From: Neoscytalidium dimidiatum
Taxonomy: Eukaryota; Ascomycota; Dothideomycetes; Botryosphaeriales; Botryosphaeriaceae
Direction of reading: 5' to 3'
DNA length: 64,000 nucleotides
Assembly: GCA_037367355.1 (NCBI GenBank)
Contig: CM074704.1
Location: forward strand, 310,001-374,000
Within the stretch, counting starts at the first letter, position 1; each line of letters begins with the position of its first letter. A program made the translations under genes and the position numbers. Under the pieces are notes generated by a model. The model saw nothing but the letters and a program-made list of their open reading frames with translations, searched no databases and was not told where the DNA came from. Positions 54,914 to 64,000 of this stretch are shown here, in pieces.

Positions 54914-56189
54914 CTAAGACGCGTACACAATGTTGCCCCAACGGTGGATTTCGTTAAACCAGTCCATTAGCTTCTCTAACTCGTCCTCCGTCGACACAGC
55001 CCATAGCTAGGCGGCGCATCTCGCAGCCGTGCCATTCGGCGATGCCAACATCGCCGCTACGGCGCGGCTCGATGCACCAGCACTCGTAGTCCAACCCGGC
55101 TATCAGGATGCCAAAATGGCGTGGCTGAGCGCCCATCTTCTCACACATGCCGTCTCCTCGTACCTGCAACATCGTCCATACATTGAAAAGTGCGGTAGCT
55201 CCTGCGGTCGCCAGGATCTCGCGCGCGCGCCGCTTGGTTGGCAGGAAGTTATTCGCCTCGATTTCGACGGACAGGTAGGCGCACACCGCGTGACGATGGC
55301 GGACGGTCGTGTAGGTGCAGAGGACATTCTTATCAACGCTGCCGTGGAAGCCACCCGTCCACAGCCAGTAGGAACACGTGGGGCTTACGTAGAGGTGAGG
55401 TGCGGCGCAGGCGAACGGTCTGCGTGTGCCTACCGACCCTCTTTTGTCCGTCTTCTCCACAAGCGTCATCACCGTCGACGTGGTGTCGATTTTAGGACGC
55501 ACGAGGAGGACAGGTGGTTCGACCCACACTTGCGGTTCGCCTGGCACGGTTGGTTCCGCCGAAAGGCTTTGTTGAATGAGCCGGATCGGCAACCAGATGC
55601 CGCCGGCTTTCCCCATCTGCTTTCCTGTCACCTCTTCTCCTGCGGGCTTGTCCAGATCATCTCCTATGCCATGCGCGTGTTCCGTGCTCTTGCTTTCACC
55701 CTCCGATCCCACCGTCTGCCCATCCTCAACGTGCTGCTTCGTCTCCTTCTCCACCTCCTCCCGGTGGACCGGCTTCACATCCAACAAAGGCCTCGTCTCT
55801 TCCTTGAATAGCGAGCGTAGAGCCTCGAACGCCCACTCACCAACAACGTGCTCCTGTGAGTGGAGAACCCTGTATCGGGCGGTAACTGTTGCGCAGTCTC
55901 TCGGATCGAGCCACAGAGTTGCGCGGCGCAGCTCCGGAATGGCCGCGTAGTGTGCGGCTCTCGACCCGGCAATAGACGGCGCCACCTGTGGCGGCTGAAG
56001 GGTGCCAAAGAAACTGCAGGCGGCCATGGGTCGGAAGGGGCTGATCAGGATGGTGATAGCGCGTGGGCGGAGCATCGTTGCATTGTACTGCGGGCTGCCC
56101 GGAAGCGGAGGCAAGTCCGTACCGCCCCTGCCGTGTCGAGCTGTTTCATTGTAGGTGTAGGAGCTGCCTCTAGTCAGGCACGTTGACAT
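54914..56189 (-). pseudogene. Degenerate paralogue of nuclease-like protein B
   Basis: ATG 56189 opens 411 codons ending at 54954. It aligns with protein B in the second half: TLWLDPRDCATVTARY, SPTCSYWLWTGGF against B's RPDCAYWISLRAF, AYLSVEIEANNF against YLTLEFKKD, and IAEWHGCEMRRLAMG against FAEWSGCRMRRVYSG. At the predicted active site Asp is replaced by Thr271 and the Lys of E-x-K by Glu311, so it should be catalytically dead. After GCVDGG the frame diverges. The +1 frame gives ELEKLMDWFNEIHRWGNIV, matching B's MTWINEIHYWGLTV, up to a stop at 54914, so a one-base frameshift near 55000 has replaced the tail. Either a pseudogene or a pseudoenzyme with an altered C-terminus. Confidence 0.65.
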
Positions 56190-57417
56190 GGCGGGCAAGT
56201 TAGTTTCGATGTTTCGGACGAGGTTCTACAACTCTTTGGTGAGGGCAGCGTCTGTGTCGAAGCTGCCTGGTTGCGCTGCGATTGTGGAGTGCTTAGGGCA
56301 AACGAATCGCTCCCTTTGCACTGTTTCCGCCGCGGAGGTGTCATGATTTATGTCCACACGGAGAGACTGGAGTGCTGGTTCTGCAGGTCTCAGATTGTCG
56401 TTTGCCATCACGACCGCAACGTGGATATTTAGAGGCGCACATAGGTAAAGCACATGGTCAAGCTGAAATATAAAGGCCGGAAGGGATGGGTGTAAAACTT
56501 ATGCATAGCTTGGGTGTTAGGAAAGGCACGGATTACAATCGACCCCAGATCTTCGCACACCTGCCGAGCTTGCTTCGCGCCAACGGAGGCTTGGCCAACC
56601 AAGCAAGCACGCGTCTAAATTTCTTCTGCATAGGACGTAAGGGTCGCTGTTGGATCCTGAATCCATACCACCGCTGTTTTGGTATTCCGCGAGGCTAACT
56701 GGAAGAACCGTTCTGGGTTAACATCTGAGTCGTGGCCAACCCTGCAGAAACCTCAGCACAAATCACGCAAGAGCACAATCTCCCATCGTCCTGTAACACT
56801 ACTGGATGTGTGTTAACAAATAAACTCTTTGTTCGATTTCCCTTTGTTCGAATTTCCTTAGTTACTTTCTTTCTTGCAGATATTCTCTACCTGGTAGTGG
56901 CTAGATAGCGTGTTGGTCAAACATTCCTGGCTGTCTCAGGCCTGGAAAACCGTAAAACCGTGGATTCAGACTCAAATCCCGCTCTGGTCCCCCATGAAAC
57001 GAATTTTTCTTTTCTAGCTCCTCGTGAGCCCTACCACATACTCTACCCCAAGCCCCGACCCTCTACTCCTACCGGAGCCCCGAGCTACGTATTTCCTACC
57101 CGGAGCTCTACTCGACTAATCGGAATATCGTATCGATCTACTAGTATTCCTGTCTCGCCCCTCGGGTTATTTCTCCTAACATCACCACGTCATATATCGC
57201 TCCCCTAAAGCTAAGTCAGAGGTGCCTCACTTCCCCAGATGGTAAGCCCCGTACCCCATACCCTAGATCAGAGATAAAACCGCTTTATCGTCGTCAAAAT
57301 TATCGGTGATTGCAACTTTACGTGCTCCTCAGCTGTACGCTCTCACGTGTATCGTTATGTGTGGTTGTTTATGAATGCATTTCTACTCATCAAGGCAGGC
57401 CGTTTCATTGTTTCATC
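56190..57417. other. Intergenic with a tRNA-like relic
   Basis: No gene is supported. A possible tRNA-derived segment lies at 56890-57000. CT-rich sequence at 57000-57110 gives open frames without homology. Confidence 0.4.
56890..57000 (+). other. Possible tRNA-derived (SINE-like) relic
   Basis: AGTGGCTAGATAGCGTGTTGGT (about 56896-56917, shown in part) resembles a tRNA A box with D-loop, and GACTCAAATCCC (56969-56980) resembles a B box, 50 bases apart. No full cloverleaf is seen. Low-confidence pattern match. Confidence 0.25.
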
Positions 57418-59207
57418 ATGTCATCCCCTGGACTTTCAAAAGGCGTTGATTTTGTCGAAGATGTAGCACACATTTCCAAGGATAAAGCACGCAACCTGGG
57501 CGATATCGAAGAAGTCACACCGAGTTCTTTCGTCTAGCTGTGCGCAGCGACTACCGCGATGGGCGGTATGCTCTTCGGCTACGACATCAGAGTCAGATCT
57601 GATGTGCTCGTTGTGAGTGACTCTGACCTGGACAACAAAATCATTAGCCTGTGCGCTGGTAGAGACCTCTATGGTGGGGTTTTTGCTGGAACCACTCTTG
57701 GTAAGTGTGCTCGTCGGTGTTATGGCAGGTACGCTTAGCGTGGCGCTAGCGCCGCTGGGTAGTTAGGTAGTTTAGCTCCTTCGCTTTCTTAGAGACAGAC
57801 AACAACAACGAATACAGATGCATACGAGGTTTTGCTCCAACAGTCGGCCAGCAATCGAGTTTGCTGCTTTTCTATCCACCATTGGCGTAACCATTCAGAC
57901 AACGTCGTTCACGATCGTGCAGATGTCTATTGATCGTTTCATAAATGGCTTGGGCGTTGGCTCCGCTTCCACCGTGAGTCCCACGCTTACTCTGGCGTAG
58001 AATTCTTTCTCACTGTGATTCCGATGTACATTGCCGAGATCTCTCCCGCTCGCTCTCAAGATTGCGTGATATCAGTCGGCATGATCTTTCTCGGTGGGGC
58101 ATAAGCTTTTGATACTACATTCGTCCAGGTTGCTCACGGATAGCACTATATGGTTGGCATTAGAGGTCTACCGTCCATCATGCTCGGAGTCCTACTATGC
58201 TGGTGCTCGGACTCGCCCCGCCAGCTGCCCATCCACAACCAGCCGAGGAGTGCACACGCGTCTTGCAAAAGATCCACCCGCATGCCAGCGAAGATCAGCT
58301 CCAAGACAGGGTGCAGAGTATTAGTCTGGGCGTCACCTAAGCCAAGGTCCTTAACGAGGAGATTTCGGTCGTCACCGCCCCTCGCCTGCTCTTCAATGTA
58401 CCCGCCAACCTACGTGTTCTTATTGCAGCATGCAGCCTAATGGCGTTCCAGCAATTATGCGATTTCAACGCTCTGATGTCTTTTTTCCAAGTGCCATCTT
58501 CGAGATTGATGCTGACAGGTGCAGGTGTTATTCGTCCACACTGTTTGACAATGTTCGTTCCCACGACCCCGCTGCAGTCGGCACTTTCATAGCTGGCGTG
58601 AACTGGGTCTTCACCATCCTGTCCATCTTCCTCATAAACCATGTGGGCGATGCCGCTGTGTCTGGTCGGCGCCGCAATTGCCTTTCACTGGATTCCAATC
58701 CCAAAGCCGCGAAACCCTCAAAGTCACCGATGACCACGTTGGTCCACCAGCAATCACCGTTCTGGTTGCCAGGATACTGTTCATAGCTCTCTACGTCGCG
58801 GGGTTGGGCTGCGTCCCTTGGCAAGCCAATGAGTTTCTTCCCATGGAGGTTAGAGCAATGGGTACCATGTTGATGATCGTATGCATTTGGTAAGCCTCCT
58901 TTACGCTTCTCTAAGTCCGGAACCGTAGCGGAAAACTAACATCCGCAGGGACCCAAATATTATCGTCAGTGCTACGTTCCTGTCTATGATGAAGGGTATT
59001 ACTCGTTTGGGCACATTCGGCTTCTATGCTGCATTATGTCTTTCCGCCTAGGATTTTGTCATATTTTGCTCTCCTGGAGCTGCAAACACGGCTTTGGAGG
59101 AGATTAGACGTGTATTTTAGCACGGTTTTGGTGTGAGATATGTTGAGGAATGGAGAAAACAGCGCGCTGTTGAGATTAAGCATGGGAAGTGGAAGACAAA
59201 GGTGTAA
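57418..59207 (+). pseudogene. Dead MFS transporter, myo-inositol transporter-like
   Basis: From ATG 57418 the pieces follow the order of a fungal myo-inositol/sugar MFS carrier but are split over frames with many stops: TTAMGGMLFGYD (span 1, after TAG), MSIDRFINGLGVGSAS (span 4), a YIAEISPAR piece, VLQKIHPHASEDQLQDR (central loop after the PESPR site), LIAACSLMAFQQLCDFNALM (span 7), LYVAGLGCVPWQANEFLPMEVRA (span 10, GxGxxPW), a good intron, then IIVSATFLSMMKGIT and a charged C-terminus ending near 59207. Non-functional. It is a different subfamily from the intact transporter at 19.2-21.2 kb. Confidence 0.75.
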
Positions 59208-59985
59208 GCTAACCGCGTTTTGAGTGAATTGTAGGGAGTTGATTGCGAGGAATTCATGGATGCAATATCTGTAGCGTGGATTATCCACGTCAACGAGCAA
59301 CAAGAAGAGGCGAAGATGCGGATGGCCCCTGCAATATGTTAAGTTTAGTAGAAACGAGCTCTTGATTGCCTCATGAGACATACCCCAGGTACAGCGACGG
59401 AAGAGAAGAGTCAGGTACGACGCCGACGCCCTGGCCGAGGTCGGCCGACCGGCAAAGCAGGACGCAGGGCAACGATATGTGTTCAAAGCCTTTCTCGAGC
59501 ATTAGGTCGGGGACGTTTACGTTGTATTTCCTTTTTTTTTTTTTTAAAAAAAAATTTCTTTTTCTTTGACCAAGCTAGTCGGCTGTTGCTTGCACAAGTT
59601 AGCCAACCAAGAAGCCCATGGCGAGACAAGCAATGTTGGCGTTGCTAGGTCGGGGCACGGCACGGAGGACGGCGTAACTGGTCAGACGCCATCGAGCCGG
59701 GCCTCAATAATGCGTTGTTCCGACATGACGATGCGGGTTTGTTACTTGTCGTCAAGAGTAAAGCGAGAGTTGACAGTGTGGCCGCTGCGTGCTCGCGTCA
59801 TCACGTGCGAACATCAAGTGTCTCGTTGCCGCGACGACGTTTTGGTGTAAGTTTGCTGACTCAGCTTTATCCTTCGGCCAGTGCGACGCGACGAGGCGAC
59901 CAAAACAACAACCTGCTATCGCAACCGCAACTACAACTACAGCGCCCACCTCAATATTCTCCATGCGAAGCTGCCTCCCACACCT
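59208..59985. other. Intergenic, promoter of the next nuclease-like gene
   Basis: It holds a T-rich then A-rich homopolymer patch at 59529-59565 and otherwise GC-rich sequence. No gene recognised. The last part is the leader of the gene starting at 59986. Confidence 0.4.
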
Positions 59986-61567
59986 ATGCCCTGGCTGGCG
60001 TCTCGCATCAACGCCTGGCTGTCTACTCTCCCGCCGTCGCCGCCCGCCGCGCATCCATCGCTGCACCGCCCGCTGAAGCGCCGCCGTTCGGCTCTCGCCG
60101 TCCTCGATATCAACGCCGCAATGTCGCTGCCAACCACACCGGCAAGGGCGAAGCGCCAAAAGACTGCTGTCGCGCCCACCGACGCTCTCGATGCTACTCC
60201 GCGGCCCGCCCGGTCCCTCGTGCCGCTCGACGCCAGCACCGCCCTACCCCAACCTCACTCTCATGTCGTGGCTCAGTACACTGCCGCCCTAGACGGTCCC
60301 GATGCTCCAGGCGCTGCTGATGTCCGCTCGATATCAACAGCCGAGTCCATGTCAACTTCTACAGCCGCCTCGGTCAAGCGCAAGCGGTCGAGGAGCCCGG
60401 TCAAGGCCATGGCAGACCTCCGGCTAGCCGACACGGGCATCGAGTACCGCGATCTGGAGAAACGTGTTGATGAGCTTCCCGCTCAAGTCCTCCGGTTATA
60501 CGACGATATCCTGGCTTACGCCGACGGTGAAGCAATTATTCCAAGCGCTATATCTGTTCGCTGCCGCCTCTGCCTCCTCGCCCCTCCAGACAGTCGCTGA
60601 CGTTCTTCTTCAGGCCGAGTTCACTCGTGCCGCCGGCCACCACCGTCTGCGTCCCCACAACCTGCGCAATGACGCCGACGAACTGCCTAAAGACACTCTG
60701 TTGACGGAGCTGCGCGAAGCTGAGCGCGTGCGAGACGCTACGCTGGAGTGCATCGAGGAGCACGATGCCGAGCCGACGTGGAACTCCGAGGTGCACAGCT
60801 GCATCCTACGCCTTGCTCTTGGTCCACACCCGGCCGTGGGCTACAAAGATGTGTTAGGTTCCCCGTCGGTCTAGCGCTGCGATTCCTAATTTATGCCCTC
60901 CCGCAGTACCACAGCCAAGATCTGGCCCTCGCACCTCGTCCCCACTCTTGCTAGCGGCGACCTTGTCGAGTCCAAAATGGTCGACTATGCCATCTATCTC
61001 TCGCCTGAGCGCACGGGCATCAAGCGATCCATTAACAAGCTCCTTCAGCGCCAACCCTTATGCTTCCAATCCATAAACCACACTCGCCACGACTCTCTAC
61101 GCCACCGGCCCATCGCCATCAGCATAGAGACAAAGACGCCGGACGCCTCAGAGGAGCAGGCAAGGGTCCAGCTGATCATATGGGCTGCCGCGCAGCTGAA
61201 CCGGCTTCAAATACTGAACCCGGATGCGGAACCGCCAGCCTTGCCGCTTGTCTTCGTGTCCGGTCCCTCGTGGCACCTCCTGTTCGCATCCATGGATCGC
61301 GACGGCTCTCTCGTAAGTCGATACTTCCGCACGCTGACCTTTTCCTTTTTTTTTTCAATTTTTTTTCTGCGCCTGTGCTGATCGGTGAACCCCCGTCTCC
61401 AGCGATTGTACGGCAAGCTCGACATGGGCGAGACGCGCTCGTTGGCAGGCTTGTACAAGCTTTTGGCGTCGCTTCGCAGGCTGGCGGCTTGGGTGGAGCA
61501 TGATTTCAAGGAATGGTTCGTTGCGAGCATCCTCTGCGGTACGACCGACAGCGCTGAATGTGGCTGA
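59986..61567 (+). pseudogene. PD-(D/E)XK nuclease superfamily gene (PDDEXK_12 type), frameshifted
   Basis: The start MPWLASRINAWLSTLPPSPP is characteristic of this fungal family. A basic disordered region (KRKRSRSP) and LEKRVDELPAQVLRLYDDIL follow. Between about 60540 and 60600 the frame changes, and the domain continues with PLQTVADVLLQAEF, EPTWNSEVHSCILRLAL, a 54-nt intron (60853..60906), TTAKIWPSHL, SKMVDYAIYLSPE (Asp of the core), PIAISIETKTPD (E-x-K) and VQLIIWAAAQLNRL. Another intron (61313..61402) leads to a last exon ending at 61567 (GLYKLLASLRRLAAWVEHD). Catalytic residues are intact; only the single frameshift spoils it. A 34-nt GT-AG segment at the shift would repair the frame but is shorter than fungal introns normally are. 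If it is a sequence error the gene is functional. Confidence 0.72.
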
Positions 61568-62738
61568 GGGTCCATCTGGCTACTAACCTGAGAGTTTTCT
61601 TCCTGCACAACATGCCGTTAGACTTGGTTGGCCGTACAACGCGGAGTTGTGGCCTGAAATACCCCACCCACAACCTTCCTGAATATCGCGGATATCAGCG
61701 TTATCGATGGTAGGCCAGACGAAGGGCTAGAGCGGGGTAGTACTATCGTGCGGAGGCGTTGAGGCATGCCTGTAGGTTCTACAATGAGCAAAGACAGTGT
61801 CAAGAGCCGAATCATCCTAGAGAATAGCCGGCGAGTATAATGTATACTGCAGCAATTGCCGAGATCTCGCCCTGAGACTGACGCTGCGCCTTTCGGGATC
61901 GTTTTCGGTAAGCTTGTGTCTTGCGATGAGCAACTCGGTTGTTGTAGTATGCGTATCTGCGCCGTTGTAGAACACCAGCGCCCGCTTGCGAAATATTCAT
62001 CCAAATTTTTTTTTCAAAGAAGAATATCTATGTGATAAGTAAAGAGCAGTGAGCGAAATAGGTTTCAACTGCTCCTTTGACCTCAAAGTCGGCTCTTAGG
62101 GTGCTTGGTATGTGGTGGCTTGGCAGGCTTACTGCGCTAAGCCACTATAGGTATAGCGCCCGTAATATCCATCGCTAGGCTCCAGCCACCTCAACCTCCG
62201 CCTCAACCTCACCCCATCTCCATCACAACACCACCACCGCTCATAGCCATTCATCACCACGTCTCGCATCCATCCTCCCTCTACGCCTAGCACGTCCGAT
62301 CCATCAAGCGCACGTACGCAAACACCGCAGGGTTAGTTCAAAGGCATCCGCTCCGAGCGGGTGGCCGCGCGCAGCACTGCCCGATGCCGCCGAGAGACGG
62401 GAGTTGTCGTGAGCGGGTCAGCTGGCCAGTCTCTACCCACCAAACGTCCGTTTATCGGGTCCCTTTGGTGACAGAGCTGGGATCCGTAAAGGGGTCGGCT
62501 GTTCCTTGGAGCAAGCCGGCCGCCGTCGTCTGAGACTGCCGCTTCTCTCCGGCTCGTGGGAGTCCCTGCGTGGGGACTGGCCGCCTGCGAGTGAGAGTCA
62601 AGGCTGCTCTTTCTTTTGTCAAAGCCTGGGTGGGTGGGATCCTTCTGTTGTGAAGGGGCCACCATTTATCGCACCAGGTATGTCGTGTTTGCCCAAGCTG
62701 ACTGTTACGAGCAGAGCCCATCCCTCCTTGGCCTCAAC
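61568..62738. other. Intergenic, nothing recognised
   Basis: It holds an inverted pair GTGGCTT...AAGCCAC at about 62113-62143 and CT/CA-rich sequence around 62170-62290. The frame of the next gene is open back to 62616 without an ATG, so a short upstream exon cannot be excluded. Confidence 0.35.
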
Positions 62739-63923
62739 ATGCCTGATCAAGGCTTTACTCTGTCGGATATTACTGCCGCTGCCGACTGGCGCCAGCCTGG
62801 CGAAGGCACCATCTGCGTCGCTCAGCACCCTATAACATTCTCCGTCGAGATCGATGTACTTCGCAAAACAGTGGCTTTCCGAGCGCGCGTGTCCGTGTCG
62901 CTCAAGACCTCCCGACCAAAGGTTTCCCTCTACCTGATCATCACGCCCGACAAAATCATATCGGTTGAGCCTGCAGCAACTCCGGAGCATGCCACATCGT
63001 CGCTTCGAGTCGATGTAGCTGGACTCCGCTTCCAGCTGTCCCACCCAGGGGTCGCCGTCGTCCCCTCACAGCTCGAGCTTGTGCCCAAGAACAAGGAATC
63101 AGGCGATATGCTGGAGATGATCCAATCCATGGCTCGTGTAGCTGACATCACGTTTTACCTGCCCAGGGCAAGCCTTTCCGCTGCGCGCCAGGACTCGCTG
63201 TGCCGGGTCTCGCGCGACTGGGCACCGGCCTTGAGCCTGTCCGATATTCCTACGCTGTACTTGGGTCAAAGCGGGACAATCCTAGACTGCGATGCCTCCC
63301 CTGCTGCCGCCACCCCGCCCGCCGCCGAAAGCCCTCCCTCGTACGACGAACTTGCGCCCACGCCTCCGGCTGCCGAGCCCTCATCGCTGACCGCGAAAAA
63401 GCGCCGGTTGGACGACGGGATGGCCGGGTTCGACACGAGCGCCATCGAGAATGCATGCAGGCGTATTTTCGAGGAGCGAAGGGAGGAGCTGGCTAGGAAC
63501 ATCGAGAAAACACTGTGCCAGCAGCTCCGCGAGGAGATGGGACTTGATATCTTAAAACGCGTCGAGCTGCTGAGGGGAGAACTAAAGGCAGACGTTGCGC
63601 GGAGCAAAGAGGAGCTACGAGAAGAAACAAAGAGACATTTGGAGACGAGTGTTTTAGCGACGCTTCAAGAGCGCCTCGACGGCAAGTTAGAGCGGTTGCG
63701 CGACGAACTACGCGAGGAGCTCGCGCAAGCAAGGGAGGAGGCTTTTCAGGACAAGCAGGATGCGATCGACGAGGCAGACAGCTTGATCCATTCCCGTCTG
63801 GATGAGCGGATTACGGACGTCAAAGTAGAGCTGACTGATTGGGCTGATGAAGAGGTGCGACGCATCGAAGAGGAGACGTGGCAAAAACTGTCGCAAGCGA
63901 CGTGGACTATGAACTCTCCGTGA
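62739..63923 (+). CDS. Unknown fungal protein: beta-domain, PPxY linker, coiled coil
   Basis: Single exon, 394 residues from the first ATG. Residues 1-185 look like a beta-rich globular domain (GFTLSDITAAADWRQPG, ITFSVEIDVLRKTVAFRA, VSLYLIITPDKIISVEP, DITFYLPRASLSAARQD). A Pro/Ala linker contains PPSYDEL (199-205, a PPxY motif that WW-domain ubiquitin ligases bind) and a KKRR nuclear-localisation-like patch (220-223). Residues about 237-390 are an almost continuous charged coiled coil. This arrangement is familiar from fungal hypothetical proteins, but no function is known to me. It lies 1.2 kb after the PDDEXK_12-type gene in the same orientation, so a functional link is possible. Intact. 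Confidence 0.7.
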   Translation: MPDQGFTLSDITAAADWRQPGEGTICVAQHPITFSVEIDVLRKTVAFRARVSVSLKTSRPKVSLYLIITPDKIISVEPAATPEHATSSLRVDVAGLRFQLSHPGVAVVPSQLELVPKNKESGDMLEMIQSMARVADITFYLPRASLSAARQDSLCRVSRDWAPALSLSDIPTLYLGQSGTILDCDASPAAATPPAAESPPSYDELAPTPPAAEPSSLTAKKRRLDDGMAGFDTSAIENACRRIFEERREELARNIEKTLCQQLREEMGLDILKRVELLRGELKADVARSKEELREETKRHLETSVLATLQERLDGKLERLRDELREELAQAREEAFQDKQDAIDEADSLIHSRLDERITDVKVELTDWADEEVRRIEEETWQKLSQATWTMNSP

Positions 63924-64000
63924 ATTGATTATGCTATCCTTCTGATTATTATTTTTTTCGTTTCTGCTCTGACCCAACGCCTTCTTTTCCTCTCCGTGTC

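Noticed and set aside
60550..60590. 34-nt GT-AG intron repairing the PDDEXK_12-type gene
   Set aside because: Shorter than fungal introns normally are and with a poor donor; an indel is more likely.
1..64000. Starship-type captain recombinase, LTR retrotransposon or CRISPR array
   Set aside because: I found no tyrosine-recombinase, reverse-transcriptase or integrase motifs, no long terminal repeats and no regular repeat-spacer array.

Overview
The window is from a filamentous ascomycete (Pezizomycotina) nuclear genome. Genes carry short introns (about 47-127 nt, GTRNGY donors, CTNAC-type branch sites, YAG acceptors). The families present (HET domain, fungal Zn2Cys6 regulator, fungal ankyrin fusions, PL1 pectate lyase, PD-(D/E)XK-like fungal families) are typical of that group. 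I cannot name the species. Several intact genes are only visible after splicing open frames together; I give exon coordinates where phases agree.

Layout. 0-0.4 kb: end of a decayed amidohydrolase. 0.65-8.2 kb: a possible allorecognition-type locus with two diverged HET-domain genes on the minus strand flanking a multi-pass membrane protein gene on the plus strand. 9.9-10.5 kb: a three-exon SnoaL/NTF2-like gene. 13.6-14.5 kb: a three-exon gene of unknown function with a degenerate 29-bp tandem repeat before its start and a likely GC-AG intron. 15.4-18.2 kb: an ankyrin protein cut short by in-frame stops. 19.2-23.8 kb: an eight-exon MFS sugar transporter divergent from a Zn2Cys6 regulator, followed at 25.0-27.0 kb by a flavin monooxygenase with an N-terminal NTF2-like domain.

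28-34.4 kb holds three broken genes (HET protein, STAND-type N-terminal protein, secreted Cys-rich protein). 36.0-39.3 kb is an intact alpha/beta-hydrolase-ankyrin fusion. 41-42 kb is a secreted pectate lyase. 43.5-43.8 kb is an orphan P450 heme-binding end. 45.0-46.8 kb is an ankyrin-vWA fusion. 48.2-49.8 kb is a berberine-bridge-type FAD oxidase.

The right end (50-64 kb) is the most distinctive part: four genes that carry, or descend from genes carrying, a PD-(D/E)XK nuclease-like core. Two are divergent and apparently intact, one is frameshifted, and one has lost catalytic residues and is frameshifted. A coiled-coil protein with a PPxY motif lies next to them. A dead MFS transporter and a dead CorA-like gene sit among them.

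Overall this looks like an accessory, fast-evolving compartment: self/non-self and repeat-domain genes, many pseudogenes, two dispersed repeat pairs whose differences are mostly transitions (suggestive of repeat-induced point mutation), and two tRNA-like relics. Nothing was computed; all alignments and splice calls are by eye.
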